NCBI RefSeq assembly: GCF_027925245.1
Contig: NZ_BSDP01000001.1
Span: forward strand, 558,001 to 622,000
DNA from: Agromyces rhizosphaerae
Lineage (GTDB): Bacteria; Actinomycetota; Actinomycetes; Actinomycetales; Microbacteriaceae
Reading direction: 5' to 3'
DNA: 64,000 bases
Positions 44,372 through 52,775 of this stretch are shown here, piece by piece. Under the pieces are notes generated by a model. The model saw only the letters and a list, made by a program, of their open reading frames with translations, was not told the DNA's origin and searched no databases. Numbering within the stretch: the stretch's first letter is position 1; each line of letters begins with the position of its first letter. A program made the position numbers and the translations under genes.

Positions 44372-45277
44372 CTAGCCGAGCACGTGCAGGCCGAGCAGCA
44401 GCCCGACCGCGCCGCCGGCGAGCACGCAGATGCCGCCCGCCGCGAGGAGCGCCGACGTGCGACGCCGCTGCGCCTCCGCCGCCGACTCCGGCCGCGACGC
44501 CCGGGCCAGCCGTCGCTGCTCCCGACGGGAGAGGATCATGCCGCGGATGATGTCGCGCATCGTCGCGGACACGTCGTGTGCCGTCGGTCGCGCGGCGGGG
44601 TCGTCCTCGGTCATCGCGGAGAGGATCGTGCGCCACTGCGGCGGCACGTCGTCGGGGATGCGCGGCCGGCGGCTCAGCCGGGCGACCGCCGCCTCGATCG
44701 GCGTGCCCGAGTACTCGCGCTCGCCCGTGAGCGCCTCCAGGAGCACGAGGCCGAGCGAGTAGATGTCGCTCGCCACGCCGACGTCTCCGCCGCGCGCCTG
44801 CTCCGGCGAAATCTAGCTCGCGGTGCCGAGGATGGATCCGGAGTCGGTCATGCGCGAGGCGTGGGTGAACTGCGCGACCCCGAAGTCGGCGAGCTTCGCC
44901 ACGACGTCGGCGACGGACCGCTGCGACACCCGGCCGGCGGCGAGGCGCCGCGCGAGCGAGCTGCCGACGACGAGCTCCATGACCACGTAGCGACGTGGGA
45001 GTCCGCGATGCTCCAGCACGCCGGCGTCGTACACCTCGACCAGCCCGGGATGCTTGAACGATCCGAGCAGCTGGATCTCCCGCTCCCGCCGCACGGGATC
45101 GCCGCCGGGCTCGCCGTCGTCGCGGAAGACCTTCACGGCGACGTCGCGGCCGAGCTGCGTGTCGCGAGCCCGATAGACGTCGGCCATGCCGCCCGAGCCG
45201 ATGTGCTCGATGAAGCGGTACCGCTGCGCGTCCACTCGCGGCGCGACGGGCTCCTGCGGGAGCGACGAATCGATCAC
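44372..45277 (-). pseudogene. Ser/Thr protein kinase, inactivated
   Basis: The frame encodes a PknB-type kinase with the glycine loop HIGSGGMADVYRA, the ATP lysine in DVAVKVF, the DFG motif in AKLADFGVAQ and, at the far end, one membrane helix (TSALLAAGGICVLAGG). Two lesions are visible. The catalytic loop (HRDxKxxN) and its flanks are missing: VADVVAKLADFG runs directly into DFG, a loss of about 30 residues without frameshift. Then a TAG at 44813-44815 replaces the Tyr expected in GTASYISPEQ. After the stop the frame continues intact to 44372. Start GTG 45277 has AGGAGGAG. Confidence 0.85.
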
Positions 45278-45351
45278 GCGCTCCTCCTGATTCGGTCGAG
45301 GATCGACCGACGGGGATCCGCGGATCGTTCAGGCGAGCCTAGCCGACAGGT

Positions 45352-45381
45352 GTCGCAATGAGAATCCCTCCGCATTGCGAC
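45352..45381. terminator. Hairpin downstream of DUF1540 gene
   Basis: Arms GTCGCAATG and CATTGCGAC with a 12-base loop lie between the DUF1540 stop and the kinase start, both on minus. It may terminate the first transcript or serve as an operator for the second. Confidence 0.55.
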
Positions 45382-45455
45382 CCGGTAACGGCCAGCCCCA
45401 GCGTGCCGGCGACTCGATCGCGCCCCGCGACGGGGTCCGTCGTGATCGCGTGCGC

Positions 45456-45755
45456 TCAGCGCGCGTCGTAGGTGAGGCAGTCCGCCGCGTCGGCTCCGGC
45501 GCCGATGCGCACGGCCGGCGCGGTGCACTCGAGCGACGAGTTGTGCACGCAGTCGGCGCGCTGGCACGCGCCCACGTGCGTGACGACCTTGTCGAGCCCG
45601 CCCTTGGTCGAGAGCGGGATGAAGGTGGCGCACTGGGCGTCGCCGTTCGAGCCCGCGATGGTCACCGCGGCGGCGTGGCAGTGCGAGTGGTCGTTGTAGG
45701 AACAGCCCTCGACCGAGCACTCGGTGACGGCGGGAAGATCGGCGAGCATGGTCAT
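45456..45755 (-). CDS. DUF1540 Cys-rich protein, two repeats
   Basis: A 99-residue protein with two DUF1540-like repeats. The first is CSVEGCSYNDHSHCHAAAV near residue 13 and the second CQRADCVHNSSLECTAPAV near residue 64. Each has the C-x4-C-x7-C spacing plus a later Cys in CATF or CLTY, a likely metal-binding unit. Function is unknown. The ATG follows GGAGG. An iron-box-like palindrome lies 113 bases upstream. Confidence 0.82.
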   Translation of the reverse strand: MTMLADLPAVTECSVEGCSYNDHSHCHAAAVTIAGSNGDAQCATFIPLSTKGGLDKVVTHVGACQRADCVHNSSLECTAPAVRIGAGADAADCLTYDAR

Positions 45756-45867
45756 GGCGGCCTCCGGATGTCGCGGGCTGGTGAGCGTCCTGAGGCCGAT
45801 GCTAGACCCGTCATCGCCCGATCGCCAGACCTTCGGGACGCGTGTTTCGGCCGGTCAGAGCCACTTT

Positions 45868-45886
45868 TCAGGTAAGGCTTACCTCA
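45868..45886. promoter_or_regulatory. DtxR/IdeR-type iron box
   Basis: The 19-base site TCAGGTAAGGCTTACCTCA matches the DtxR consensus TWAGGTTAGSCTAACCTWA at about 15 positions and is palindromic at its core. It lies in the gap between the DUF1540 gene and the 3' end of the phosphonate importer genes; only the DUF1540 gene starts from this gap. Confidence 0.55.
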
Positions 45887-45892
45887 CCTCGG

Positions 45893-45929
45893 GGCATCCG
45901 CTCGCCTGGCTCAGACGATGGCGGATGCC
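45893..45929. terminator. Hairpin over the end of the phn operon
   Basis: GGCATCCGC (45893-45901) and GCGGATGCC (45921-45929) form a nine-base stem that spans the stop codon of the last permease gene. It is another inverted pair of the window-wide 9-mer. Confidence 0.5.
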
Positions 45930-46801
45930 TCGTCGCGGCGCTCGCGCGCCGCCAGCTTCCGCCCGCCGCCCGAGATGATCCGCGCGCGCACCGCACCCGA
46001 GATCGAGTCGACGGCGATCGTGACCAGGATGATGACCACCAGCGTGATGCCGATCTGCTCCCACTCGCGCCGGTTGAACAGCTGCGAGAGCAGCGACCCG
46101 ATGCCGCCCGCGCCGATGACGCCGAGCACGGCGCTCGCGCGGATGTTGATCTCGAACCGGTACAGCCAGAACGCCACGATCTCGGGCAGCGCCTGCGGCA
46201 GGATCGCCCAGCGCATGCGCTGCACGGGGCGGGCGCCGGCGGCGAGCGCCGCCTCGACCGGACCCGGGTCGATCGACTCGATCGCCTCGGCCGTGAGCTT
46301 GCCCAGGGTGCCGATCGAGCCGATGCCGAGCGCGAGCGCGCCGGTGAGCGGGCCGAGGCCGAAGATCGGCATGATCAGCACGATCGCCAGGATGATCTCG
46401 GGCAGCGCGCGCACCGCGTTGAGGAACTGCCGGGTGACGAACACGACGCCCGCAGGCGAGACCGTGCGCGCGGCGAGGAAGCCGAGCGGCAGCGACAGCA
46501 CCGCGCCGATCAGCGTGCCGATCCACGCCATCTGGATCGACTCGAGCATGCGCTGGGTCGCGAGCACCCAGTACTCGCTCCACGGCACCTCGAGCGGGTT
46601 GTGGGTGAGCCCCTCCCCCATCAGCACGACGTAGTTGCCGATCGACGCGGGCAGGTCGGCGAGGCGGATCCAGTTCGCGTCGACCAGCCAGACCGCCAGG
46701 ATCACGACGGCGAGGCTGACCAGCAGGCCGATCGTGTGCGGCCACTTGCTGGGCGGGGTGGGGCGCTTCATGGTCGTCGTGGGGCGCGTTGCGGCGGTCA
46801 T
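45911..46801 (-). CDS. phnE: Phosphonate-type ABC permease PhnE (second)
   Basis: A 296-residue permease with six helices. The coupling loop reads DPGPVEAALAAGARPVQRMRWAILPQ near residue 185, a typical PhnE EAA motif, followed by RFEINIRASAVLGVIGAGGIG. Its ATG overlaps the stop of the first permease. PhnE proteins act as homo- or heterodimers; two consecutive copies suggest a heterodimer here. Confidence 0.9.
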   Translation of the reverse strand: MTAATRPTTTMKRPTPPSKWPHTIGLLVSLAVVILAVWLVDANWIRLADLPASIGNYVVLMGEGLTHNPLEVPWSEYWVLATQRMLESIQMAWIGTLIGAVLSLPLGFLAARTVSPAGVVFVTRQFLNAVRALPEIILAIVLIMPIFGLGPLTGALALGIGSIGTLGKLTAEAIESIDPGPVEAALAAGARPVQRMRWAILPQALPEIVAFWLYRFEINIRASAVLGVIGAGGIGSLLSQLFNRREWEQIGITLVVIILVTIAVDSISGAVRARIISGGGRKLAARERRDEASAIV

Positions 46802-47613
46802 GCGATGCGCCTCCGGATCGCCTGCGACGCGAGGTCGACCGCGAGCACCACCACGAACGTCGCGATGAAGATGGCCGACACGTTCTCCCACGCGAATCGG
46901 CCGAGCTGCACGAGCAGCACGTTGCCGATGCCGCCCGCCCCGGCGAGGCCGATCACGATCGACGCGCGGATGTTCAACTCGAAGACGTACAGGCTGTAGC
47001 TGAGGAAGTTCGGCAGCACCTGCGGGTACACCGACCAGCGCGCACGCTGGAGCCCGTTCGCGCCCGAGGCATCCGCCGCCTCGATCGGACCGGGGTCGAC
47101 CGCGTCGATCGACTCCGAGGTGAGCTTGGCGATGATGCCGATGTTGAACATGACGAGCGCGAGGATGCCGGCGAGCGACCCGACCCCGACGAACGCGACC
47201 ATCAGGAACGCCCAGCCGATGTCGGGGATCGAGCGGATCACCGACAGCACCCACTTCACGGCCTGGTGCGCGACCGGGTTCGCGAGCGTCACCTTCGACG
47301 CCATCATCGCCGCGATCAGGCCGAGCAGGCAGCCGATGAGGCTTGCGAGCACGGCGATCGAGAGCGTCTCGAGCCACGCGTTGCCGACCTGGAAGATGAA
47401 GCCCCAGTTCGGCGCGAAGAACTCCTGGATCACGAACCAGCCGCGCGTCGCGTCGGTGAAGAACGGCACGAGCGTGAACTCGATGCCGAGCGCCGACCAG
47501 ACCGTGACCGCGGCGGCGGCGATGATGCCGGCCCAGAGCGCCCACGACGGTGCCGGCTTGCGGGGGCGGGCGGATGCCTCGGGCCCGCGCGTCGGAGCGG
47601 CCGTCGACGTCAT
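46798..47613 (-). CDS. phnE: Phosphonate-type ABC permease PhnE (first)
   Basis: A 271-residue permease. The coupling loop is DPGPIEAADASGANGLQRARWSVYPQ and the following helix contains FELNIRASIVIGLAGAGGIG. It is clearly a paralogue of the next gene. The ATG at 47613 overlaps the phnC stop by four bases and its own stop overlaps the second permease. It transports phosphonate, phosphite or phosphate esters. Confidence 0.9.
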   Translation of the reverse strand: MTSTAAPTRGPEASARPRKPAPSWALWAGIIAAAAVTVWSALGIEFTLVPFFTDATRGWFVIQEFFAPNWGFIFQVGNAWLETLSIAVLASLIGCLLGLIAAMMASKVTLANPVAHQAVKWVLSVIRSIPDIGWAFLMVAFVGVGSLAGILALVMFNIGIIAKLTSESIDAVDPGPIEAADASGANGLQRARWSVYPQVLPNFLSYSLYVFELNIRASIVIGLAGAGGIGNVLLVQLGRFAWENVSAIFIATFVVVLAVDLASQAIRRRIA

Positions 47614-48419
47614 GGCACCTGACCCTCGCCGGCCGTCGACACGGGGGGCGCCTCGTCGCCGGGCAGCACGTCCGCGGCGGTGAGCGAACGGCCGTAGATC
47701 TGCTCGAACACCGCGTCGTCGGCCTGGTCGGCGGTGCCGTCGAAGACGACCTTGCCCGCGCGCATGCCGATGATGCGCTGGCCGTACGTGCGGGCGAGGT
47801 CGAGGAAGTGCAGGTTCACGACCGTGGTGATGCCGAGCTCGCGGTTGATGCGCTGCAGGTCGCGCATCACCTGGTTCGCCGTGGGCGGGTCGAGCGACGC
47901 GACCGGCTCGTCGGCGAGGATCACCTGCGGCTGCTGCGCGAGCACGCGGGCGATCGCGACGCGCTGCTGCTGGCCGCCCGAGAGCTGCGAGGCCCGCACG
48001 TACGCCTTGTCGACGATGCCGACGCGCTCGAGCGCCTCGAACGCGAGCTCGGTGTCCGACGCCTTCCACGCGCCCACGAGCGAGCGCAGTGTCGAGGTCG
48101 CGTGCAGCCGCCCGAGGAGCACGTTGTTCATCACGCTCGTGCGCGTGACGAGGTTGAACGACTGGAAGATCATGCCGACCTCGGCGCGCAGCTTGCGCAG
48201 CGCCCGCTTGCTCGCGCCGCTCACCGTGCGGTCGCCGACCTCGAGCGTGCCGCTCGTCACCGGCACCAGTCCGTTGATCGTGCGGACGAGCGTCGACTTG
48301 CCCGCGCCCGAGAGGCCCACCACCACGACGAACTGGCCGTCGGGGATCTCGAGGTCGATCGAGTCGAGCCCGAGCGTGCCGGTGGGGTACCGAACGGAGA
48401 CGTCGCTGAATCGGATCAC
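47610..48419 (-). CDS. phnC: Phosphonate-type ABC ATPase PhnC
   Basis: A 269-residue ATPase. Walker A GLSGAGKST near residue 38 has the Leu-Ser form typical of PhnC. The family stretch FNLVTRTSVMNNVLLGRL follows the Q-loop, the signature is LSGGQQQRVAIARVL, and Walker B is VILADEPVASLDPP. GTG 48419 is 74 bases after phnD, and the gap is occupied by a long hairpin. Confidence 0.93.
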   Translation of the reverse strand: MIRFSDVSVRYPTGTLGLDSIDLEIPDGQFVVVVGLSGAGKSTLVRTINGLVPVTSGTLEVGDRTVSGASKRALRKLRAEVGMIFQSFNLVTRTSVMNNVLLGRLHATSTLRSLVGAWKASDTELAFEALERVGIVDKAYVRASQLSGGQQQRVAIARVLAQQPQVILADEPVASLDPPTANQVMRDLQRINRELGITTVVNLHFLDLARTYGQRIIGMRAGKVVFDGTADQADDAVFEQIYGRSLTAADVLPGDEAPPVSTAGEGQVP

Positions 48420-48441
48420 GTGTTCATCCTGCCGTGCGTAC

Positions 48442-48481
48442 GGTGATGGCCACGCCGCTCGCGTGCGGCGTGGCCATCACC
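48442..48481. terminator. Long hairpin between phnD and phnC
   Basis: Perfect 17-base arms GGTGATGGCCACGCCGC and GCGGCGTGGCCATCACC with a six-base loop, 12 bases after the phnD stop. It should act as a partial terminator or 3' stabiliser, giving more binding protein than ATPase, as at urtA-urtB. Confidence 0.8.
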
Positions 48482-48492
48482 AGTGGTGCTGA

Positions 48493-49488
48493 CTACTGGT
48501 CGCCGAAGTTCTCGTAGACCGCGCGCGCCGCGTCGAGCGCGTCGAGGTCGGCCGGAACCAGGCCGTCGATCTCGTACACGGCGTAGAGCGCCGCGGCGCC
48601 CTCCTCGGTCTCCGACACCGCGATGAACGCGTCGGTGATCTTCTCCTGCCACTCCTCCGAGAGCGAGCCCGAGATGGCGACGCCGTCGTTCGGGATGAGG
48701 GTCGAGTACGCGAACACCGTCACGACCTCACCCACGTCGTTGGCCTCCTCGGCGACCGAGCCGCGAGCGTCGTTGAAGCTCGTGCCGATCGTCGCGTCGC
48801 CGTCGTAGACCGCGCGGACGGCGTTCGGGTGGCCGCCGGCGAAGAAGGCGCCGGAGAGGTCGAACGGGTCGAGGCCGAGCTCGCCGAGCTGGGTGGCCGG
48901 GTAGTAGTAGCCCGAGGCCGAGCCCTCGTCGACGAACGCGATGGTCTCGTCCTGCTCGACGAGCGCGAGCGCGTCCTCGCCGAGCGGGCCCTCGCTCGTG
49001 GCATCCGTGCCGTTGCAGTAGGTGAAGTCGAAGCCGTCGTCGTCGGTGACGGTGACGACGTCGTCGAGGCAGAAGCGGTCGGGGTCGTTCGTGAACCACT
49101 GGGTCACGTAGGTCGAACCGCCGAAGCGCACCGACTGGAGCACGGGCACGGCGCCCGCCTCGTCCTGGGCCTGGACCATGCCGATCGGGCCGAACATGCC
49201 GATCTGGGCCTGGTCGGCCTGCATCGCGACGATGAGGCCGGCGTAGTTGTCGGTGACCTCGACCTCGACCGGGATGTCGAGCTCGGCCGACAGCAGCTCG
49301 GCGAGCGCCTCGCCGTCGGTCACGACCTGGTCGACGTCGCTCGAGGGCACGAGGCCGAGCACGAGGCTCTCCGGAGCCTCCGGCGTGGCGTCGTCGGCCG
49401 AGTCGGAGTCGCCCGTGGCGCATCCGGTGGCGGCGAGGGCGATGCCGGCGGCGATCGCTGCGGTGGTGATGAACCTGCGGTGTCTCAT
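48493..49488 (-). CDS. phnD: Phosphonate-type binding lipoprotein PhnD
   Basis: A 331-residue binding protein. The signal peptide ends in LAATGC (Cys23), a lipobox. The family ligand region reads LVPSSDVDQV near residue 46, IGMFGPIGMV near residue 97, and VDEGSASGYYYPATQL near residue 190. It heads the phnDCEE operon. No C-P lyase, phosphonatase or phosphite dehydrogenase gene lies within the window, so the ligand may be any phosphonate, phosphite or organophosphate. Confidence 0.9.
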   Translation of the reverse strand: MRHRRFITTAAIAAGIALAATGCATGDSDSADDATPEAPESLVLGLVPSSDVDQVVTDGEALAELLSAELDIPVEVEVTDNYAGLIVAMQADQAQIGMFGPIGMVQAQDEAGAVPVLQSVRFGGSTYVTQWFTNDPDRFCLDDVVTVTDDDGFDFTYCNGTDATSEGPLGEDALALVEQDETIAFVDEGSASGYYYPATQLGELGLDPFDLSGAFFAGGHPNAVRAVYDGDATIGTSFNDARGSVAEEANDVGEVVTVFAYSTLIPNDGVAISGSLSEEWQEKITDAFIAVSETEEGAAALYAVYEIDGLVPADLDALDAARAVYENFGDQ

Positions 49489-49677
49489 GTGCCTCTTCCT
49501 CAGTGCTGCGTCGTGTCGAACGAGTTCGAGCGGCCGGGCAGTGCGGACCCGGTCGCCCCCGTGACGCTACCGGTGAGACCGGTTCCGATCGGCCGGATTC
49601 ACCGAGCCGTAGCGTGATGTTTACATCCGGTCAGACGAGGAATCCTCGTGTATGAGGCGTCCGGCGCGCACCGGGCC

Positions 49678-50367
49678 TCACGACCCAGCCCAGGCGACGA
49701 TCTCCGGCACGAGTCCGCCCAGGTCGCCCGCGACCCAGTCGGCCGGACCGCGGCGCCGACCGAACCGGTCCACGAGTCCCGTGCGGCAGCCGCGCGCGTG
49801 CGCGGGCTCGAGGTCGTTGCGCCAGATGTCGCCGATCGAGGCGATGCGATCGGCCGCGAGCCCCTCGGCGAGCAGCTCGTCGACGATCGTGCCCATGCCG
49901 TCGGGCTTGCGCGCATCGCCGATCACCGCGTCGAACGCGTCGGCCACGCCCATGCGGGCGAGGAGCCCGTCGAGGCCCGCCGCGGGCGCGTTCGTGACGA
50001 GCACGACCCTGCCGCCCGCGGCGTGCACCGCGGCCGCGGCGGCGTGCACGCCGGCCGCCGCGTGCAGGGGCACAACCCCCGAGGTCACCCCGGCACGGCT
50101 CTCGAGGTAGGCGCGGCTCATGCGCGCGCGGTCGAGGCCGGCCGCGCGGCCGAGTGCCTGCACGAGCTGGTACCCGTCCTCGACGGCGTGCGCATCGTCG
50201 ACGCCCGCCTCCAGGAAGCGGCTCACGCGGTCGAACGCGTCCGGCGCGGCCGCGGCCGCGGCGACCTCGCGTGCGTAGGCGAGGACCGGCTCGTCGCCGA
50301 GCGCGACCGTCCCGTCGAAGTCGAGCAGCAGGGTGGGCGCGGAGCGGGAGGCCGACGGGCTGGTCAT
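49678..50367 (-). CDS. HAD-superfamily hydrolase
   Basis: A 229-residue HAD hydrolase. Motif I is LDFDGTVALG near residue 15, motif II VLVTNAP near residue 122, the lysine in RKPDGMG near residue 155, and motif IV IGDIWRNDLEPA near residue 178. The helical cap lies between motifs I and II. It is probably a small-molecule phosphatase. It precedes phnD by 189 bases on the same strand, so a link to phosphorus metabolism is possible but unproven. A TACGCT element stands eight bases before its ATG. Confidence 0.85.
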   Translation of the reverse strand: MTSPSASRSAPTLLLDFDGTVALGDEPVLAYAREVAAAAAAPDAFDRVSRFLEAGVDDAHAVEDGYQLVQALGRAAGLDRARMSRAYLESRAGVTSGVVPLHAAAGVHAAAAAVHAAGGRVVLVTNAPAAGLDGLLARMGVADAFDAVIGDARKPDGMGTIVDELLAEGLAADRIASIGDIWRNDLEPAHARGCRTGLVDRFGRRRGPADWVAGDLGGLVPEIVAWAGS

Positions 50368-50375
50368 GGTCGGCC

Positions 50376-50381
50376 AGCGTA
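50376..50381 (-). promoter_or_regulatory. -10 element TACGCT, leaderless start of HAD gene
   Basis: Minus-strand TACGCT ends eight bases before the ATG at 50367, without a ribosome site. Confidence 0.45.
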
Positions 50382-50541
50382 GCGGTCGGCCGCGACGCGC
50401 GCGCCGGCGATCGGGCGCGGGCGCCCCGGCGGGGCATCCGCTCATCGGCTCGCCGCCAGCGAGCCCCGCTACAATCGCCGCTGGCGCACCCGCGCGCACC
50501 CGGCTCGCCTCGAGCGCCCCACCGAGAGGACCCCCGTACGC

Positions 50542-51471
50542 ATGACCGCCCTGCGCTGGCTCGTCGACCTCATCCGCGGCGCCCTGATCGGCACCGTCGA
50601 GATCATCCCGGGCGTCTCGGGCGGCACCGTCGCGCTGATCACGGGCGTGTACGAGACGATCATCACGTCGGCCGGCAACCTCGTGCGCGGCGTGCTCCTC
50701 GCGCTCGGCGGCATCGTCCGCGCCGACCTGCGTCCGCGGGCCCGGGAGCACCTGCGCCTCGTGCGCTGGGGCGTGCTGATCCCGATCGGCATCGGCATGC
50801 TCGGCGCGATCGTGCTGGCCTCTGCCCTGCTCGCGCCGACCATCGAGGAGTACCCGGTCGAGACGCGGGCCGTGTTCGCGGGCCTCATCGTGGCGTCGCT
50901 CGTCGTGCCGGCCCGCATGGTGGGCCGCTGGGGCGTCCGCGAGGTGCTGCTCGCGCTCGTCGCCGCGATCGCCGCGTTCCTGCTCACCGGGCTGCCCGCC
51001 GTCGACGACGCCGACCCGTCGCTCTGGCTCGTCGCCGTCTCGGCCGCCTTCGCGGTCTGCGCGCTCGTGCTGCCGGGCGTCTCCGGGTCGTTCGTGCTCG
51101 TCGTCATCGGCATCTACGCCCCGACGCTCGACGCCGTGAACGACCGCGACCTGGTCTACCTCGGCACGTTCGTGCTCGGCGCGATCGTCGGGCTGGCGGC
51201 CTTCGTGTCGACGCTGCAGTGGCTGCTCGCACACCACCACGCCGCCACCCTCGCCGTCATGACGGGGCTCATGGCCGGATCGCTGCGCGCGCTCTGGCCC
51301 TGGCAGTCCGAGTCGGGCGCGCTCGAGGCGCCCACCGGCGACGTGCTGCCGATCGTGCTGCTCTTCCTCGCGGGCGTGGCCGCGGTGTCGGCGATGGTGA
51401 TCGCCGAGACGCTCATCGTCCGCCGACGCGAGGCCGCAGCGGCGCAGGACGAGGTCTCCGCCGAGCGCTGA
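50542..51471 (+). CDS. DUF368 membrane protein, undecaprenyl-phosphate translocase type
   Basis: A 309-residue membrane protein with eight or more helices. The two DUF368 re-entrant motifs are visible: GTVEIIPGVSGGTVALITG near residue 17 and LVLPGVSGSFVLVVIG near residue 174, an inverted-repeat design. DUF368 proteins (PopT) are known to return undecaprenyl phosphate across the membrane for wall synthesis. A TACAAT hexamer lies near 50471 and GAGAGG serves as ribosome site. It acts alone. Confidence 0.88.
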   Translation: MTALRWLVDLIRGALIGTVEIIPGVSGGTVALITGVYETIITSAGNLVRGVLLALGGIVRADLRPRAREHLRLVRWGVLIPIGIGMLGAIVLASALLAPTIEEYPVETRAVFAGLIVASLVVPARMVGRWGVREVLLALVAAIAAFLLTGLPAVDDADPSLWLVAVSAAFAVCALVLPGVSGSFVLVVIGIYAPTLDAVNDRDLVYLGTFVLGAIVGLAAFVSTLQWLLAHHHAATLAVMTGLMAGSLRALWPWQSESGALEAPTGDVLPIVLLFLAGVAAVSAMVIAETLIVRRREAAAAQDEVSAER

Positions 51472-51488
51472 GCCGCTCCCTGCTGTCA

Positions 51489-51617
51489 CTTCTCAGGAGC
51501 CCGGGCGCGCCTGCGCAACGATCCGCACCCCGACGGCGCGAGCCCGGCACGATCCGGCGCGTTCCGGCCCGGATCGGCAGAATCCGGCGCGGCCCGGCCC
51601 GCCATTCCTGAAAAGCG
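51489..51617. repeat. Imperfect inverted repeat between DUF368 and transsulfuration genes
   Basis: TTCTCAGGA...CCCGGGCGCGCC on the left pairs imperfectly with GGCGCGGCCCGG...TTCCTGAAAA on the right. The centre holds two direct copies of ATCCGGCGCG followed by CCGGCCCG. It fills most of the 185-base gap and may be a degenerate palindromic element or a terminator. Confidence 0.4.
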
Positions 51618-51656
51618 CCACCCGCACGTGACCTACGCTCTGAGCAGGAGGCCGCA

Positions 51657-52724
51657 ATGACCGATCGCCCGTTCCACTCGTCGCACGCCGAGACCCTCGC
51701 GGTGAGCCTCGGCCGGCCGCCCCGCGAGCCGGACGCCCCGTTCAACGAGCCCGTGCACCTGGCGTCGACGTTCGTCGCGGGCGGCGAGCGCGAGTACGGC
51801 CGCTACGGCAACCCGTCGTGGGCCGCGTTCGAGACCGTGCTCGGCGCGCTCGAGGGCGGCACCTGCGTGTCGTTCGCCTCGGGCATCGCGGCGATCTCGG
51901 CCGTGCTCGACCTCGTGCCGCACGGGGGCACGGTCATCGCCCCGCGCCACTCGTACACCGGCACGATCGCCCAGCTGCGCGACCGCGAGGCGGCCGGGCG
52001 CCTGCGGGCGCTCCTCGTCGACGTGACCGACACGGCCGCCGTCGCCGAGGCGTGCGGCGACGCGGACCTGCTCTGGTTCGAGTCGCCCACGAACCCCGCG
52101 CTCGAGGTCGCCGACATCCCCGCGCTCGTCGCCGCGGCACGCGCGCACGGCACCATGGTCGCGATCGACAACACGTTCGCCACCCCGCTCCTCCAGCAGC
52201 CGCTGGCGCTCGGCGCCGACCTCGCCGTGCACTCCGCGACGAAGTATCTCGCCGGCCACAGCGACGTGCTCATGGGCGCGGTCGTCGCGGCGGATGCCTC
52301 GGTGGCCGAGCAGATCTCCGGCCGGCGCGCGCTCAGCGGTGCCGTCCCCGCGCCGCTCGAGAGCTACCTCGCGCTGCGGGGCCTGCGCACGCTGCCGGTG
52401 CGGCTCGAACGCGCGCAGGCGAACGCGCGCGAGCTGGCGCGGCGCCTCGACGGGCACCCCGCGCTCGAGGAGGTGCGCTACCCCGGGTTCGGGGCGATCG
52501 TGTCGCTCGTGGTGCGCGGCGGCGCGGAGGGTGCGGACGCGTTCATCGATCGCGTGCAGCTGTGGATCCACGCGACGAGCCTCGGCGGCGTCGAGTCCAC
52601 GCTCGAGCGACGCCGCCGCTGGCCGAGCGAGGCGCCGACGATCCCCGAGGGGCTCGTGCGGCTCTCGGTCGGGCTCGAGCACGTCGACGACCTGGCCGAC
52701 GACCTGCTGGCCGCGCTGGGCTGA
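51657..52724 (+). CDS. Cys/Met metabolism PLP enzyme (cystathionine gamma-synthase/lyase-like)
   Basis: A 355-residue fold-type I PLP enzyme. The PLP lysine is in HSATKYLAGHSDVLMGA near residue 199, the cofactor-stacking region in FASGIAAISAVLDL near residue 66, and RYGNPSWAAFE near residue 46. The C-terminus has LVRLSVGLEHVDDLADDL, the family signature. It could make or break cystathionine or release methanethiol from methionine; sequence alone does not decide. It is somewhat shorter than the usual 380-400 residues. A TACGCT hexamer and AGGAGG precede the ATG. Confidence 0.88.
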   Translation: MTDRPFHSSHAETLAVSLGRPPREPDAPFNEPVHLASTFVAGGEREYGRYGNPSWAAFETVLGALEGGTCVSFASGIAAISAVLDLVPHGGTVIAPRHSYTGTIAQLRDREAAGRLRALLVDVTDTAAVAEACGDADLLWFESPTNPALEVADIPALVAAARAHGTMVAIDNTFATPLLQQPLALGADLAVHSATKYLAGHSDVLMGAVVAADASVAEQISGRRALSGAVPAPLESYLALRGLRTLPVRLERAQANARELARRLDGHPALEEVRYPGFGAIVSLVVRGGAEGADAFIDRVQLWIHATSLGGVESTLERRRRWPSEAPTIPEGLVRLSVGLEHVDDLADDLLAALG

Positions 52725-52775
52725 GCGGGCGGATGCCCCATGCCGGCGCGCGAACCGGCCGCCCCGCCGACCCGG

